A program made the position numbers and the translations under genes. A stretch of DNA of 58,669 nucleotides, taken from assembly GCA_031292455.1 (NCBI GenBank), contig JARLHC010000118.1:1-58669 (forward strand), written 5' to 3'. The notes under the pieces are model-generated. The model was not told the origin of the DNA, did not search any database, and was given only the letters and a program-made list of their open reading frames with translations. Below, piece by piece: positions 37,430 to 45,976 of the stretch (positions within the stretch are counted from its first letter, which is position 1; the number at the start of each line of letters is the position of its first letter). Source of the DNA: Ignavibacteriaceae bacterium (GTDB taxonomy: Bacteria; Bacteroidota; Ignavibacteria; Ignavibacteriales; Ignavibacteriaceae).

Positions 37430-37495
37430 AATGAAATTCAACAATTAAATATAGGGAATACTATTTGGAATCCCATAAAGCTGAAGGGACCGATT
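37430..37495 (+). repeat. Island repeat family, copy 1
   Basis: AATGAAATTCAACA is followed by ATTAAATATAGGGAATACTA and then AAAGCTGAAGGGACCGAT. It is nearly the same as copy 7 (48533), including the part upstream of AACA. This copy and the following ~150 bases, weakly alike to 38217-38430, occupy the 341-base gap 37390-37730; no gene is seen there. Confidence 0.7.
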
Positions 37496-37730
37496 AGCAA
37501 ACAGGATACGCGGGATAGTTTTGGAACTGAGCGGAAACGCAGACAGATAGAATCATACACAAGGCGAACAAATATTTAATACTCATGTGTTGCGAAACAT
37601 GACATTCTCAATTCATGATTAAAAAGAAGATTGGCTGTCCTTCACGTGATAACCATTATAGATATTCCTGGAAATTAGATTAGCTTCATTGGTGACAAAT
37701 CAATTTATAATTTAATAAAAGGAGGTTTGA

Positions 37731-38171
37731 ATGATTCGTTATCTGATTGTGATATCTTTACTAGCATTATCTTTTTCTGTAACAGCAAATGCTCAAACAC
37801 CTAATGCTAAAAACCGTCCAAAGTTAGAACCGACACGATTTCAAAGACAGCATATGCCACAAACACTAGTAATGCATGTTGAATTATTAAAGGACAGTAA
37901 TCCAGAAAAACGAGCTACTGCAATACAAAATATAAGAGATATGGAATACTCGTATCCTGATGAACCATTTAGTGAATTACTTACCCCGCTTATGGAAAGA
38001 TTAAAGGATGAAAACGAAACTACTCATGTACGTGTTTTATCTGCTATTGCCCTTGATGCGCTACATAATGATACAGGAGATCAGTCGATAGATGAAGTAT
38101 CCAAGAAGACCAGCAATCAAACTGTAAAAGATCTTTGCGCTGCACTATTGATAAAAAGTCAGAATAAATAA
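37731..38171 (+). CDS. Secreted HEAT-repeat-like protein
   Basis: A strong ribosome site (AAAGGAGG, 5 bases before the ATG) and a signal peptide ending TANAQ support the start. The mature ~125 residues are helical, with KDSNPEKRATAIQNIRDMEY and LKDENETTHVRVLSAIALDAL matching HEAT-type helix pairs. Such proteins serve in protein contacts. No operon partner. The gap that follows (38172-38459) holds two repeat copies. Confidence 0.7.
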   Translation: MIRYLIVISLLALSFSVTANAQTPNAKNRPKLEPTRFQRQHMPQTLVMHVELLKDSNPEKRATAIQNIRDMEYSYPDEPFSELLTPLMERLKDENETTHVRVLSAIALDALHNDTGDQSIDEVSKKTSNQTVKDLCAALLIKSQNK

Positions 38172-38216
38172 AATCAGGTTTATGGTTGGTGTGTCCGATG
38201 TATTGTTGCAAATTGT

Positions 38217-38270
38217 CAACGATTAAAGATGAGGAATACTATATGAAATGTTATAAAGCTAAGAAGAGCA
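38217..38270 (+). repeat. Island repeat family, copy 2
   Basis: CAACGATTAAAGATGAGG and AATACTATATGAAATGTT are followed by ATAAAGCTAAGAAGAG. Compared with the main form, AAATATAAGG is AAAGATGAGG here, as in copies 5, 6 and 9. Confidence 0.7.
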
Positions 38271-38340
38271 ATAAAGATTGAGGATAATACAGAGAGATTG
38301 TGAACTACACCGGACACATTTATAAAATAGAATCATAAAG

Positions 38341-38430
38341 ACGAAGGAATAGATAATAAAGGTTATACAGGGCGGGGTTTTTCAAATTGCAGGAGAGTTC
38401 ACGGCAATTTCATGCTGATTAACGTTTGGA
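38341..38430 (+). repeat. Island repeat family, copy 3 (long form)
   Basis: ACGAAGGAATAGATAATAAA leads into GGTTATACAGGGCGGGGTTT and AGGAGAGTTCACGG, followed by TCATGCTGATT. The same series occurs at 44826-44910 and 55546-55630. In one frame it reads DNKG...SNCRRVH, like DYKG...PYCRRVH in the 55-kb copy. Confidence 0.65.
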
Positions 38431-38459
38431 ATAAATTTTGTAAAGTATCGGGACACTAA

Positions 38460-38855
38460 TTACAGCATAATATAAACCCATCCGGCTTCGACTTTTGTCT
38501 TATAGGTACGGATGGATTTTGTATGGATGTGTTTCATCAGCATGCCGATGTTCTGAAGGTATTGGCCTATCATTGGAGGCGGGATCTCTTTGCCAAAATC
38601 TGCAGGAACCGGGCCGGAGAGTGCTTCGCCGTTAGAAACATCAAACTGGGCACAGTGCATGGCACAGGTCAGATAAATGCCGTCGAGCGTACCCTTATCG
38701 AGCGGCGCATTCATATGACCACAGCGCTGCTGCACGGCGTAATAATTTCCGCCACAGTTGCAGATGACGATCTCATTTCCGTCAAGTTGGACAGGTTTCA
38801 TTCCACCTAGAGCTATTTCATCAGTTCTAATCGCTTTAATAAAATTTTCAGGCAT
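38460..38855 (-). CDS. Rieske-type [2Fe-2S] protein, copy 1 of the redox operon
   Basis: I start it at ATG 38855 (MPENFIKAIR), preceded by AAGGA; the longer frame extends into the neighbouring gene. The 131 residues contain CGH (Cys45, His47) and CAMH (Cys64, His67) in RCGHMNAPLDKGTLDG and LTCAMHCAQFD, the Rieske cluster ligands. It is probably a soluble Rieske ferredoxin with a C-terminal extension of ~35 residues. The ATG overlaps the stop region of the FTR gene by 8 bases. Base composition is richer in G+C than flanking genes. Confidence 0.88.
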   Translation of the reverse strand: MPENFIKAIRTDEIALGGMKPVQLDGNEIVICNCGGNYYAVQQRCGHMNAPLDKGTLDGIYLTCAMHCAQFDVSNGEALSGPVPADFGKEIPPPMIGQYLQNIGMLMKHIHTKSIRTYKTKVEAGWVYIML

Positions 38856-39183
38856 GATTAACATCCTTCGGTGGTAACTGGGGGAGTGTATCAGGATCCA
38901 GAACATCCTTATGTACAAAGAGCCCGCACCAACAGCGTTTTATTTCATCAAAATGTTTTCGATGGAATGGAATGCATGGACAAACGATTTGCATATCACG
39001 CTCGCGTTTATGCCGCAATGGCTGGCAAGGACAGAAAGGGATGCCATGTTTGTTTTCCAGTATCACTTCCTGGTCGAGCAGAAAATTCATCAACTCAACA
39101 TCGAGAGTGAATTTAAAGCCCAATGGTTCTACTATTTTTTCGAAAAAATAATGCAAAGCTTTTTTTCTTAATTCAGCATTCAT
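38848..39183 (-). CDS. Ferredoxin-thioredoxin reductase catalytic chain homolog
   Basis: The 111-residue protein has all six catalytic and cluster cysteines in three pairs: CPC (51,53), CPC (68,70) and CWC (84,86). Known FTR uses a [4Fe-4S] cluster next to a disulfide to pass electrons from ferredoxin to thioredoxin; the third pair is usually CHC, here CWC. No variable (alpha) subunit gene is present, as in many non-photosynthetic bacteria and archaea. It lies 11 bases after a glutaredoxin-like gene and overlaps the Rieske gene. Confidence 0.9.
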   Translation of the reverse strand: MNAELRKKALHYFFEKIVEPLGFKFTLDVELMNFLLDQEVILENKHGIPFCPCQPLRHKRERDMQIVCPCIPFHRKHFDEIKRCWCGLFVHKDVLDPDTLPQLPPKDVNHA

Positions 39184-39194
39184 TCAACACAACC

Positions 39195-39440
39195 TCATAT
39201 TCCAATGGCTTTCGCATAGCGATCGGGCAGATAGCCGACTATGAATTCATCATCGATTTTAACAAACGGGAAACCGGTTGCGCCTGCCGCATCAAGCTCA
39301 TCCAGAATCCTACTTTGCGTTGCCTCGTCAGCCAAGTCGTAATCGATGTAGGTGAAAGGGATATTGTGTTGAGTGAAATAATTTTTAGTCTTTCTGCACC
39401 AGGGGCAGGTTGAGAGAGTATACATGCTAACTTTCTTCAT
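39195..39440 (-). CDS. Glutaredoxin-like protein
   Basis: The ATG at 39440 is chosen because AAAGGTG lies just upstream; the GTG at 39446 is part of that ribosome site. The 81-residue thioredoxin fold has the CPWC active site (Cys12, Cys15), a cis-Pro turn in ATGFPFVKIDDEF, and a GYLPD end. With the FTR homolog next to it, it is a candidate disulfide partner, in place of or in addition to thioredoxin. Confidence 0.9.
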   Translation of the reverse strand: MKKVSMYTLSTCPWCRKTKNYFTQHNIPFTYIDYDLADEATQSRILDELDAAGATGFPFVKIDDEFIVGYLPDRYAKAIGI

Positions 39441-39481
39441 GATCACCTTTATAAATATGTGATAGTTTATTTATTGTCTTT

Positions 39482-39787
39482 TTATTTAAGGCTGACGAAC
39501 ACTTTGCCGTCTTCGGATTTTGTGGAGTAATTTGTAAGACCAATTTCAGGTGCATCGAGAAACTTACCTGTTCGAACATCGTACTGCCAGTCGTGGCATG
39601 GACAAGTGATCGTATAACCATCCAACTTTCCTGTGAACAGCGGGCACGCCATATGAGCGCACCTGCCTGAAACAGCAAAGACTACTCCTTCGACGCGAGC
39701 TAAAAGCACATTCACTCCTATAGGATAGGCCGGCACCATGCGGCCTTCAAGCAGTGCGGCATCGTCCAATACATATATCCAATTCAT
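39482..39787 (-). CDS. Rieske-type [2Fe-2S] ferredoxin, copy 2 of the redox operon
   Basis: The 101-residue protein has the ligands Cys43/His45 (RCAHMACPL) and Cys62/His65 (TCPCHDWQYD), with the ring-hydroxylase type end EIGLTNYSTKSEDGKVFVSL. It is the first gene of the four-gene operon (Rieske, glutaredoxin, FTR, Rieske). It may be the electron donor to the FTR homolog, or the operon may serve another oxidoreductase. The promoter lies in the 143-base gap shared with the divergent marC-like gene. Confidence 0.92.
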   Translation of the reverse strand: MNWIYVLDDAALLEGRMVPAYPIGVNVLLARVEGVVFAVSGRCAHMACPLFTGKLDGYTITCPCHDWQYDVRTGKFLDAPEIGLTNYSTKSEDGKVFVSLK

Positions 39788-39930
39788 CGAATTCCTTGCA
39801 GCTATTTATCTATTCCTTTTAATGTAACCTTTTGAAAAGATATTTTGTGTGTTTTAGACGGAATTTGTTATGAATATTTTTATTACATATTTTCAATATT
39901 GTTTATCATTCAACACCTGAAGGAATTTTC

Positions 39931-40605
39931 ATGAAGGATATAGCGAGTTTTTTTTCATGGGTTTTCGTAACACTAATAACACTTCTTCCAATTATAAATC
40001 CAGTGAGTACAGCAGTTCTTTTGCTGGGGATTAGTTCTCATCTCACTGAAGACGAGCGCAATCGTCAGATTACATTAGCGTGCATATATATGACCGGCAT
40101 CTTAGTGATTTTTCTTTTAGGCGGTCATTTCATAATGGTCATTTTTGGAATATCGATACCAGGCATTCGAATAGCAGGTGGAATGGTAATCGGCTTTCTG
40201 GGATTTCGTATGCTATTTCCCAGTGAAGAGCATATCACACAAGAAGGGAAACAGGAGGCACTTGATAAGAGCAATATCTCCTTTAGTCCACTTGCAATGC
40301 CTAGTTTGAGCGGACCAGGAGCTATTGCAACAGTCATTACGATATCTTCATCTATCGATAGCCGCCATGGTTATGAAAAATTCTTTTCTTTCACGGGTGT
40401 AATTCTTGCAATTTTAATTACAGCATTCATCTCCTGGTTAGTTCTTCGCAGTGCCGGTTTGATTCGCCGGATATTAGGAGTAAATGGGATTGCAAGTCTT
40501 TCCAAAATCATGGGTTTTCTATTAATTTGCATAGGTATTCAATTTGCAATTAATGGCGTAAAAGATCTGGTACTAGATACAGATTTTTGGCAGAAAGCGA
40601 TTTAA
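39931..40605 (+). CDS. MarC family membrane protein
   Basis: The 224-residue protein has six membrane helices with the two MarC repeats: LLPIINPVSTAVLLLGISSHL near the start and PLAMPSLSGPGAIATVITISS in the middle. RIAGGMVIGFLGFRML is a further family element. MarC proteins are of unknown function and no longer thought to give multidrug resistance. It is divergent from the Rieske/FTR operon. Confidence 0.88.
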   Translation: MKDIASFFSWVFVTLITLLPIINPVSTAVLLLGISSHLTEDERNRQITLACIYMTGILVIFLLGGHFIMVIFGISIPGIRIAGGMVIGFLGFRMLFPSEEHITQEGKQEALDKSNISFSPLAMPSLSGPGAIATVITISSSIDSRHGYEKFFSFTGVILAILITAFISWLVLRSAGLIRRILGVNGIASLSKIMGFLLICIGIQFAINGVKDLVLDTDFWQKAI

Positions 40606-40655
40606 CGAATTGATCCGGATTTTTATTTTCAAATTCGTGAATAATGTTATGGATA

Positions 40656-41783
40656 TTATTTTACAAGGTTTTTAATATAACAGCGTCTTCTTTTATGCTG
40701 CCTGGCATCCATCTCTTTCCATTGTGCCTGAACCTTCAGGTTAGTTTCAAGTTCGCGGTTTGTTTCAACAAGGGTGATTTTATTTTTTATAAAGATCTTA
40801 TTTATTTCGTTTATTAAAAGAGCATTAACGCCTTTATCCTGCATATCGGGATCAACGGCAACCAGGTACAAGTCAGCCATATTATTGTTTTTCATTGCTT
40901 TTAACATTGGAATAAACCCGAACGGAAACAGCCTTCCCCTGTTTTTCTGAAGAGCTTTGGAAAGCGAGGGCATAGTAATTCCAAATGCAACTATTTTATT
41001 CTGGTTATCCAGGACTACAGGAACAAATTCAGGTTTTATAAATCCAAAGTACTCTTTTATATACAGTTCAATCTGCTTATCTGATAATTGAACAAATCCG
41101 AATAAGTCTTTGTAAGCGCGGTTTATCAAATAAAATATTTCTTTACCATAAGGTAAAAGTTCCTTAGCTTTTTTAACGCGTAATATTTTCAGACCATATT
41201 TTTTACTAACTATTGCGGCAATCCGGTCGACTTTTTCAAGCAACTGTTCCGGAGGCTTTACCTGGAACTCAATCCAATCAACATCTTTTTTGTATCCGTA
41301 TTTTTCTATATGATTGACATAATAGGGATAATTATAAATTGCGCCAAAAGTACCTAATTCTTCAAAGCCTTCAACAAGCATTCCTTCGGGGTCGAAATCA
41401 GTAAAACCCAACGGCCCATGAATTTTTTCTATATTATTCTCTATTGCCCATTTTTCGGCTGAATCAAACAATGCTTTAGAAACTTCGGCATCGTCGATAA
41501 AATCTATATAACTAAACCGGGCATAATTATTCTTCCATGCTTCTATATAACGCCGGTTAATAATACCGGCAATGCGGCCGGCAATCTTACCATTCTTATA
41601 GGCAAGCCAGAGTTTAACATCGCAAAATTCGAAAGCAGGGTTTTTCTCTTTATTAAGTACTTTTTTTTCGTCTAACAACATAGGAGGTACCCAATATGGA
41701 TTCCCCTTGTATAGTAAATATGGGAATTTAATAAAGTTTTCCAGTTCTTTGGGTGTATTAACTTCTTTTATAGTAATTGGCAT
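40656..41783 (-). CDS. GNAT-fold acetyltransferase-like protein
   Basis: The 375-residue protein is of a type common in Bacteroidota. The N-terminal part (YLLYKGNPYWVPPMLLDEKK, then LWLAYKNGKIAGRIAGIIN) and the second half (ADLYLVAVDPDMQDKGVNALLINEI) each resemble a GNAT half, the latter including the acetyl-CoA loop pattern. The middle has GPLGFTDFDPEGMLVEGFEEL. The substrate is unknown. An island repeat copy lies 63 bases upstream. Confidence 0.7.
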   Translation of the reverse strand: MPITIKEVNTPKELENFIKFPYLLYKGNPYWVPPMLLDEKKVLNKEKNPAFEFCDVKLWLAYKNGKIAGRIAGIINRRYIEAWKNNYARFSYIDFIDDAEVSKALFDSAEKWAIENNIEKIHGPLGFTDFDPEGMLVEGFEELGTFGAIYNYPYYVNHIEKYGYKKDVDWIEFQVKPPEQLLEKVDRIAAIVSKKYGLKILRVKKAKELLPYGKEIFYLINRAYKDLFGFVQLSDKQIELYIKEYFGFIKPEFVPVVLDNQNKIVAFGITMPSLSKALQKNRGRLFPFGFIPMLKAMKNNNMADLYLVAVDPDMQDKGVNALLINEINKIFIKNKITLVETNRELETNLKVQAQWKEMDARQHKRRRCYIKNLVK

Positions 41784-41846
41784 TATTTTAAGTCGTTTTG
41801 ATCATAAGTAAGATATTATTTAGCAATCAGAAATGATATAATTTTT

Positions 41847-41905
41847 ATTTAACGATTAAATATAAGGAATACTATTTGAAATGTACCAAATTTGAAGAGA
41901 TTGAT
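41847..41905 (+). repeat. Island repeat family, copy 4
   Basis: ATTTAACGATTAAATATAAG is followed by GAATACTATTTGAAATGTAC. Over ~37 bases it matches copy 11 (57774) with two differences; the left edge is sharp at TTTAACG. The frame from AACG is open to a TAA near 41940, encoding the unsupported peptide end EEIDDRGWLFIFYYE. Confidence 0.75.
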
Positions 41906-41931
41906 GACCGCGGTTGGCTTTTTATTTTTTA

Positions 41932-42496
41932 TTATGAATAAACTTTTTGTTCCACGGTTTTTGTAAAATCTTTAATCAGTTGTTTTATATTTTCAACAGG
42001 ATAATGGATCTCTCTTTTTTGAGGCGGGAGCCTCAAGGTTTTATTAAATACATTCAGCACCGGATAAATTTTCAAATTCATCACGATACAGGATATCTAT
42101 TACGCTTAAATTGGTCAAATCGTATGATTTAAAAACATCACTTCCATTTTTTCCGGATAATTTTAATGCCTGAGCAAAAGCAATAATATTGATAATTGCG
42201 GGGGTACCGGCCTCAAACTTATCAGGAGTTCCGGCCCAAACTACATAATCAGGGGAAACAAGTCTTGCTGTTCCGCCGCCGGTTTGAAAAGGCACACCCC
42301 CCGGAAGTGATTTTTTTATAACAACCAAAGCCCTTACCCCAATCGGCAGGCCAATATCTTTGCTTGACAGACAATAAAAACTTTCCGGTTCAAGTAATTT
42401 TATAAGCTGTTCTGATCTGGCGGGAGTGCAAAATTTGTATACCTTTTTAATGAAACATAGCTGCCAATTTCTTTAGATTCCCCTATTGTGCGGACA
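41932..42496 (-). pseudogene. Remnant of a class V aminotransferase (PLP enzyme)
   Basis: On the minus strand a frame from ~42496 to 42044 reads SYVSLKKVYKFCTPARSEQL, FYCLSSKDIGLPIGVRALVV, PFQTGGGTARLVSPDYVVWA and DKFEAGTPAIINIIAFAQAL, the middle and C-terminal part of a class V (cysteine desulfurase-like) aminotransferase. It stops after GAECI. A shifted frame then gives REIHYPVENIKQLIKDFTKT and a stop at 41932. No intact start or PLP-lysine region exists. I infer large internal deletion and frameshift, with the AbiE genes inserted or joined next to its 5' side. Confidence 0.7.
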
Positions 42497-43357
42497 CTAA
42501 ATCTTATCTTTAAGACCATGCAACATACTTATCAGTATTTCTTTACACTTTTCTGTTTTGGTGTCCTCATCATCCAAATGCAGACCTTCAAATTTGGCCA
42601 TATCTTTAGCAAGTGCATTCAATTTAGCATCTTCCAATATTTCATATAAACTTTGGAGTACTTTTGCACTTGCTATTTTTGAAATATCCCTTCCCAAAAG
42701 TCTAGCGCCACCAATTTCATAATCATCTACCTTATTAAAAATGTCGGAATGTTCTTCAAACAGTCTATTCCGATTTCCCGCCTCTAAATAAGTTGTAGCA
42801 ATTAAGCAAAGATCTTTTGCATCCTTTAATTTTTGATCTGTACTCCGATCGTTCCAGGCAAATATTTTTAACATAACCAGACTTTCAACAGAGGCAGCTT
42901 TAATGATTATTTCCGGATCATTCTGAATTATAATTTCTTCTGCATTCCTATAGGCATCTTCAAATCCAATTACATTCATTTCTTTTTTATCTTCATCCTG
43001 CCACTCTATAGTTTCATTGGGATTAGTAATAGCTCCAAATGGGATAAAATCTACAATCATCCCCTTATAGGAATACCTGTGTAAAATGTTTTCACTTTTA
43101 ATGAATCCCGCCTTTTCTATTTCATTACTAAGCAGGTTATACTCATTCCAATTCCTTAAACTAATCGCAAAATCGATATCATTTGTTGCTCTATATATTT
43201 TAATATTGTAGATGTAATTAAGTATAAAATCCCTTACAGAAGCTCCAACAATAAAAAAATCTATATTAAGCTTATCCGCAACTTCTTTAGTTCTGCTCAG
43301 AATTTTCAGGTTAATCCTGTCAATCTTATTGGAAATATTTAACAATTTCTTTTTCAT
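42497..43357 (-). CDS. AbiEii/AbiGii-type nucleotidyltransferase (toxin of a type IV TA pair)
   Basis: The 286-residue protein has the polymerase-beta-like motif GASVRDFIL (38-46), the metal-binding Asp60 and Asp62 (ATNDIDFAI) and a third Asp103 (IVDFIPFG). AbiEii toxins transfer nucleotides to RNA targets such as tRNA acceptor ends and act with AbiEi as a phage-abortive or stabilising unit. It starts inside the last codons of the AbiEi-like gene (32-base overlap), the expected order antitoxin then toxin. It ends next to the aminotransferase remnant. Confidence 0.82.
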   Translation of the reverse strand: MKKKLLNISNKIDRINLKILSRTKEVADKLNIDFFIVGASVRDFILNYIYNIKIYRATNDIDFAISLRNWNEYNLLSNEIEKAGFIKSENILHRYSYKGMIVDFIPFGAITNPNETIEWQDEDKKEMNVIGFEDAYRNAEEIIIQNDPEIIIKAASVESLVMLKIFAWNDRSTDQKLKDAKDLCLIATTYLEAGNRNRLFEEHSDIFNKVDDYEIGGARLLGRDISKIASAKVLQSLYEILEDAKLNALAKDMAKFEGLHLDDEDTKTEKCKEILISMLHGLKDKI

Positions 43358-44321
43358 ATATTATTTGGGCTGCTTCAATATTTCTTGGATCGCCAGTTGC
43401 TAATAAATCAGCATATACCAAAATTGGATGCGTTATATTCAGAATATGATTATCCTCAAATTTCCAGAATTTTTTTATTAGTACTAAATTGCCCTGTAGA
43501 TTTTTTCTTAATCTATTTCTTAGGACAAACTCCCCTTGTCTATCTCCCACGATGTATATTGTATAATTGAAAGGGCGCAGATATTTTGTCAATCTTGCTG
43601 CTGCCTCCTCCCCTCCCCACAAAGCACCATACCTACCCAAATCTAATTCTTCGAATAATCCTTGCTTCAGCTCATATTTTCCGAGTGTAAATTTTGGTTT
43701 TAATTTTTCCGGGTATAGGGTTACCCATCTTTCCAATAACTTTTCCTTATTAATTATTTTGCATATACCATCATGAATTTGGATATACCCCTGTCTTTGT
43801 AAATCTTTTAGAGTAAGATGAACAGTTCCATGGGTTATACCAGCTTTTTTCGCAATTTCACGTACAGTATTTTTTTCAATTCCAGGGTTACAAAGAAGAG
43901 TAAAGATAGTTTGAAGAGCAGCGGGATAAAATGGCTTTTCTATAGTTTTAGTCTTTTTGATTTCCCGTAATTTATTGCCCTTAATATTAATGAGCAAAGG
44001 AGGAATATTAATAAATGCATTACCGGCAGTATCTATAAAATTAATATTATTTTTTTCTATAGTTTTTCTCAATTCAGGATTCACATATTCTGTGATTAAT
44101 AACAGTATTCCCCGATTACCCTTTAATTTATTTACTACAGTACCGAATCTAGCTTTGGTCAGAAAAAGTCTTACTTCGGTGTTCAATAATAAGTCGTATC
44201 CTTCAATTTTAATAATAAGATCCCGCTGGTTGTTAAATTCATGGATACGCATTTTTAAGCCAGTTTCTGCTTCAAATCTTGTTATTGCTTTATCAATTGT
44301 ATCTTTATTTCGCAGTTCCAT
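43326..44321 (-). CDS. AbiEi-type antitoxin/transcriptional regulator
   Basis: The 331-residue protein has a central helix-turn-helix (NTVREIAKKAGITHGTVHLTLKDLQRQG, two adjoining parts, ~150-178), a preceding NNINFIDTAGNAFINIPPLL block and the C-terminal VYADLLATGDPRNIEAAQIIYE typical of AbiEi-family antitoxins. In known AbiE systems the antitoxin represses its own operon by binding inverted repeats. Matching boxes are visible at 44326-44438. Confidence 0.82.
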   Translation of the reverse strand: MELRNKDTIDKAITRFEAETGLKMRIHEFNNQRDLIIKIEGYDLLLNTEVRLFLTKARFGTVVNKLKGNRGILLLITEYVNPELRKTIEKNNINFIDTAGNAFINIPPLLINIKGNKLREIKKTKTIEKPFYPAALQTIFTLLCNPGIEKNTVREIAKKAGITHGTVHLTLKDLQRQGYIQIHDGICKIINKEKLLERWVTLYPEKLKPKFTLGKYELKQGLFEELDLGRYGALWGGEEAAARLTKYLRPFNYTIYIVGDRQGEFVLRNRLRKNLQGNLVLIKKFWKFEDNHILNITHPILVYADLLATGDPRNIEAAQIIYEKEIVKYFQ

Positions 44322-44325
44322 TTTG

Positions 44326-44438
44326 CCTGTCTAATGCTTATGATTATTCAATTATCTTAGACAAAGATAGTAATATTTTGATTAAAATCAACAATCTTGT
44401 CTAATTTTTCCGAATATTGACGAGCATTAGACAGAGAT
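44326..44438. promoter_or_regulatory. Four alternating TTAGACA boxes, likely autoregulatory operator of AbiE pair 1
   Basis: Box 1 TGTCTAATGC (44328-44337, reverse), box 2 TTAGACAAAGAT (44358-44369, forward), box 3 ATCTTGTCTAA (44393-44403, reverse), box 4 ATTAGACAGAGAT (44426-44438, forward). Boxes 1 and 4 extend to an 11-bp inverted pair (CTGTCTAATGC/GCATTAGACAG). Centres are 31-36 bases apart, about three helix turns. The set ends 4 bases from the antitoxin start codon. Confidence 0.7.
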
Positions 44439-45013
44439 AATACCACTTATTTACCGTTCGGTATTATTAGTTAGAATCCTAGTTTGAATGAAGTGGGGAT
44501 AATTCTTATAGAATTAAGATAGGTAGTTCAAAGGCTCATATGCAGTTCACATTAAGGGTTTAATTTCCTATTAGCAAACGGTGGGATAATAGAGATATAC
44601 ACCAATATTACAATTTAATATGCTATTCTGTCAAGTATTTTAGACACAACTAAAATATAAAATATGAGGTTTCAATGTCGGCCAACTATCGCTTAAGTGG
44701 TTACGGCAATTTCAATCAAATAATTGCTGGAATAAGAAATTATTTGAGCATAAATATGAATAATGGCAATTTTGCCGATATTATTGCCGGATGAACGATT
44801 TTTAATGTCTTATATAATTAACGGTTGAAGATGAGGAGTAGATTACAAAGGTTGCCCAGAGCAGGGTTCTTCGAATTGAAGGAGAATTCACAGCGAATTA
44901 ATGCTGATTCGCATTCATAATATATACATCAATGTATAGCAGATTAAAGGAATCAGAAGATATATGATTTAGTAATGCAGCATATCTTCATCACTTCACA
45001 TAAATTTATTTGC
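44439..45013. other. Long region without an intact gene
   Basis: About 575 bases between the AbiE operator and the DUF4242 gene. It holds the long-form repeat copy at 44745-44910 and otherwise only short open frames without support. Confidence 0.5.
44745..44910 (+). repeat. Island repeat family, copy 5 (longest form, with 5' extension)
   Basis: The core ATTAACGGTTGAAGATGAGG is followed by GATTACAAAGGTTGCCCAGA, GCAGGGTT and AGGAGAATTCAC. Upstream, TTGAGCATAAAT and GATGAACGATTTTTAATGT match the 55-kb copy. Where the 55-kb copy is an open frame (DERFLM, DYKGGPEQGS, RRVH), this one has several stops and at least one shift, so it looks like a decayed form. Confidence 0.7.
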
Positions 45014-45289
45014 TTACGCACCGCCAGTAGTCGGGTCAATTATTGACTCAACTACTGAAACTACATTAGCAGGAAAACCGCCCTGCTTTGCATGTTCACG
45101 AACCATCTCTTCGTTGGGAGCAATGTAAATGCAATAGATTTTATCACCTGTAACGTAACTTTGAACCCATTGTATTTGTGGACCCATCTTGTTTAGCACT
45201 CCGCAGGATTTCTGAGAAATTGCCTGGAGTTCCTGAGCGGATAACTTGCCAGCACCAGGTATGTTTCTTTCAATCAGATATTTGGGCAT
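45014..45289 (-). CDS. DUF4242 (SCO4226-like nickel-binding) protein
   Basis: The 91 residues match the DUF4242 pattern: MPKYLIERNIPGAGKLSAQEL at the start, MGPQIQWVQSYVTGDKIYCIY in the middle and REHAKQGGFPANVV before the end. The fold is a ferredoxin-like dimer; one member binds nickel, but the biological role is unknown. It stands alone in the island. Confidence 0.8.
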   Translation of the reverse strand: MPKYLIERNIPGAGKLSAQELQAISQKSCGVLNKMGPQIQWVQSYVTGDKIYCIYIAPNEEMVREHAKQGGFPANVVSVVESIIDPTTGGA

Positions 45290-45483
45290 AATAATATTCC
45301 TTTTAATTTTGACAGATTTATTACGAAAAGACCTTTCCCGGCTTTGTAATTGAATTGGTCCTTTGCTTATTTACTAAAATATTACCGCGATAATATTCAA
45401 AATGCTTTTGAATAATAGTGACGGGTGCAACAGTGATACTCTATTTATTTCAATGTAAGTACAAGATCATAAAGTGCACGCTA

Positions 45484-45515
45484 TCGGTGGAAGATGAGGG
45501 ATACTATAAGGAATG
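45484..45515 (+). repeat. Island repeat family, copy 6 (short)
   Basis: CGGTGGAAGATGAGGGATAC followed by TATAAGGAATG. The repeat ends at the start codon of the small ORF that follows, so here it may supply the ribosome site (GAGGG or AAGGA). Confidence 0.55.
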
Positions 45516-45650
45516 TTCAGTCTCTCATTTAAGATTACCCCGGTGATGATCGTTGGAATCATATTATGCGGAAGCACTATCCTTATTTTATTTCAATGGT
45601 GGCTTACATTCAAGTCCGTAGAGCGGGCGTATAAATATTTCCTGAAATAG
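45513..45650 (+). CDS. Candidate small single-helix membrane peptide
   Basis: A 45-codon frame encodes a basic N-terminus, one hydrophobic helix (ITPVMIVGIILCGSTILILF) and a basic amphipathic end (WWLTFKSVERAYKYFLK). The layout is like type I toxin or leader peptides, but no antisense RNA or partner is evident. GAGGG lies 10 bases before the ATG. It is small enough to be a chance frame. Confidence 0.4.
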   Translation: MFSLSFKITPVMIVGIILCGSTILILFQWWLTFKSVERAYKYFLK

Positions 45651-45686
45651 AAATCGGGTAGACTTAGTATATATATTTTTCGAATT

Positions 45687-45952
<266 letters not shown>

Positions 45953-45976
45953 CTAAAGTGCAGAGCGTAGAGTTTG

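Noticed and set aside
38856-38918. Longer N-terminus for the Rieske protein (from 38918)
   Set aside because: It would lie wholly inside the FTR gene, and a good AAGGA site precedes the ATG at 38855.
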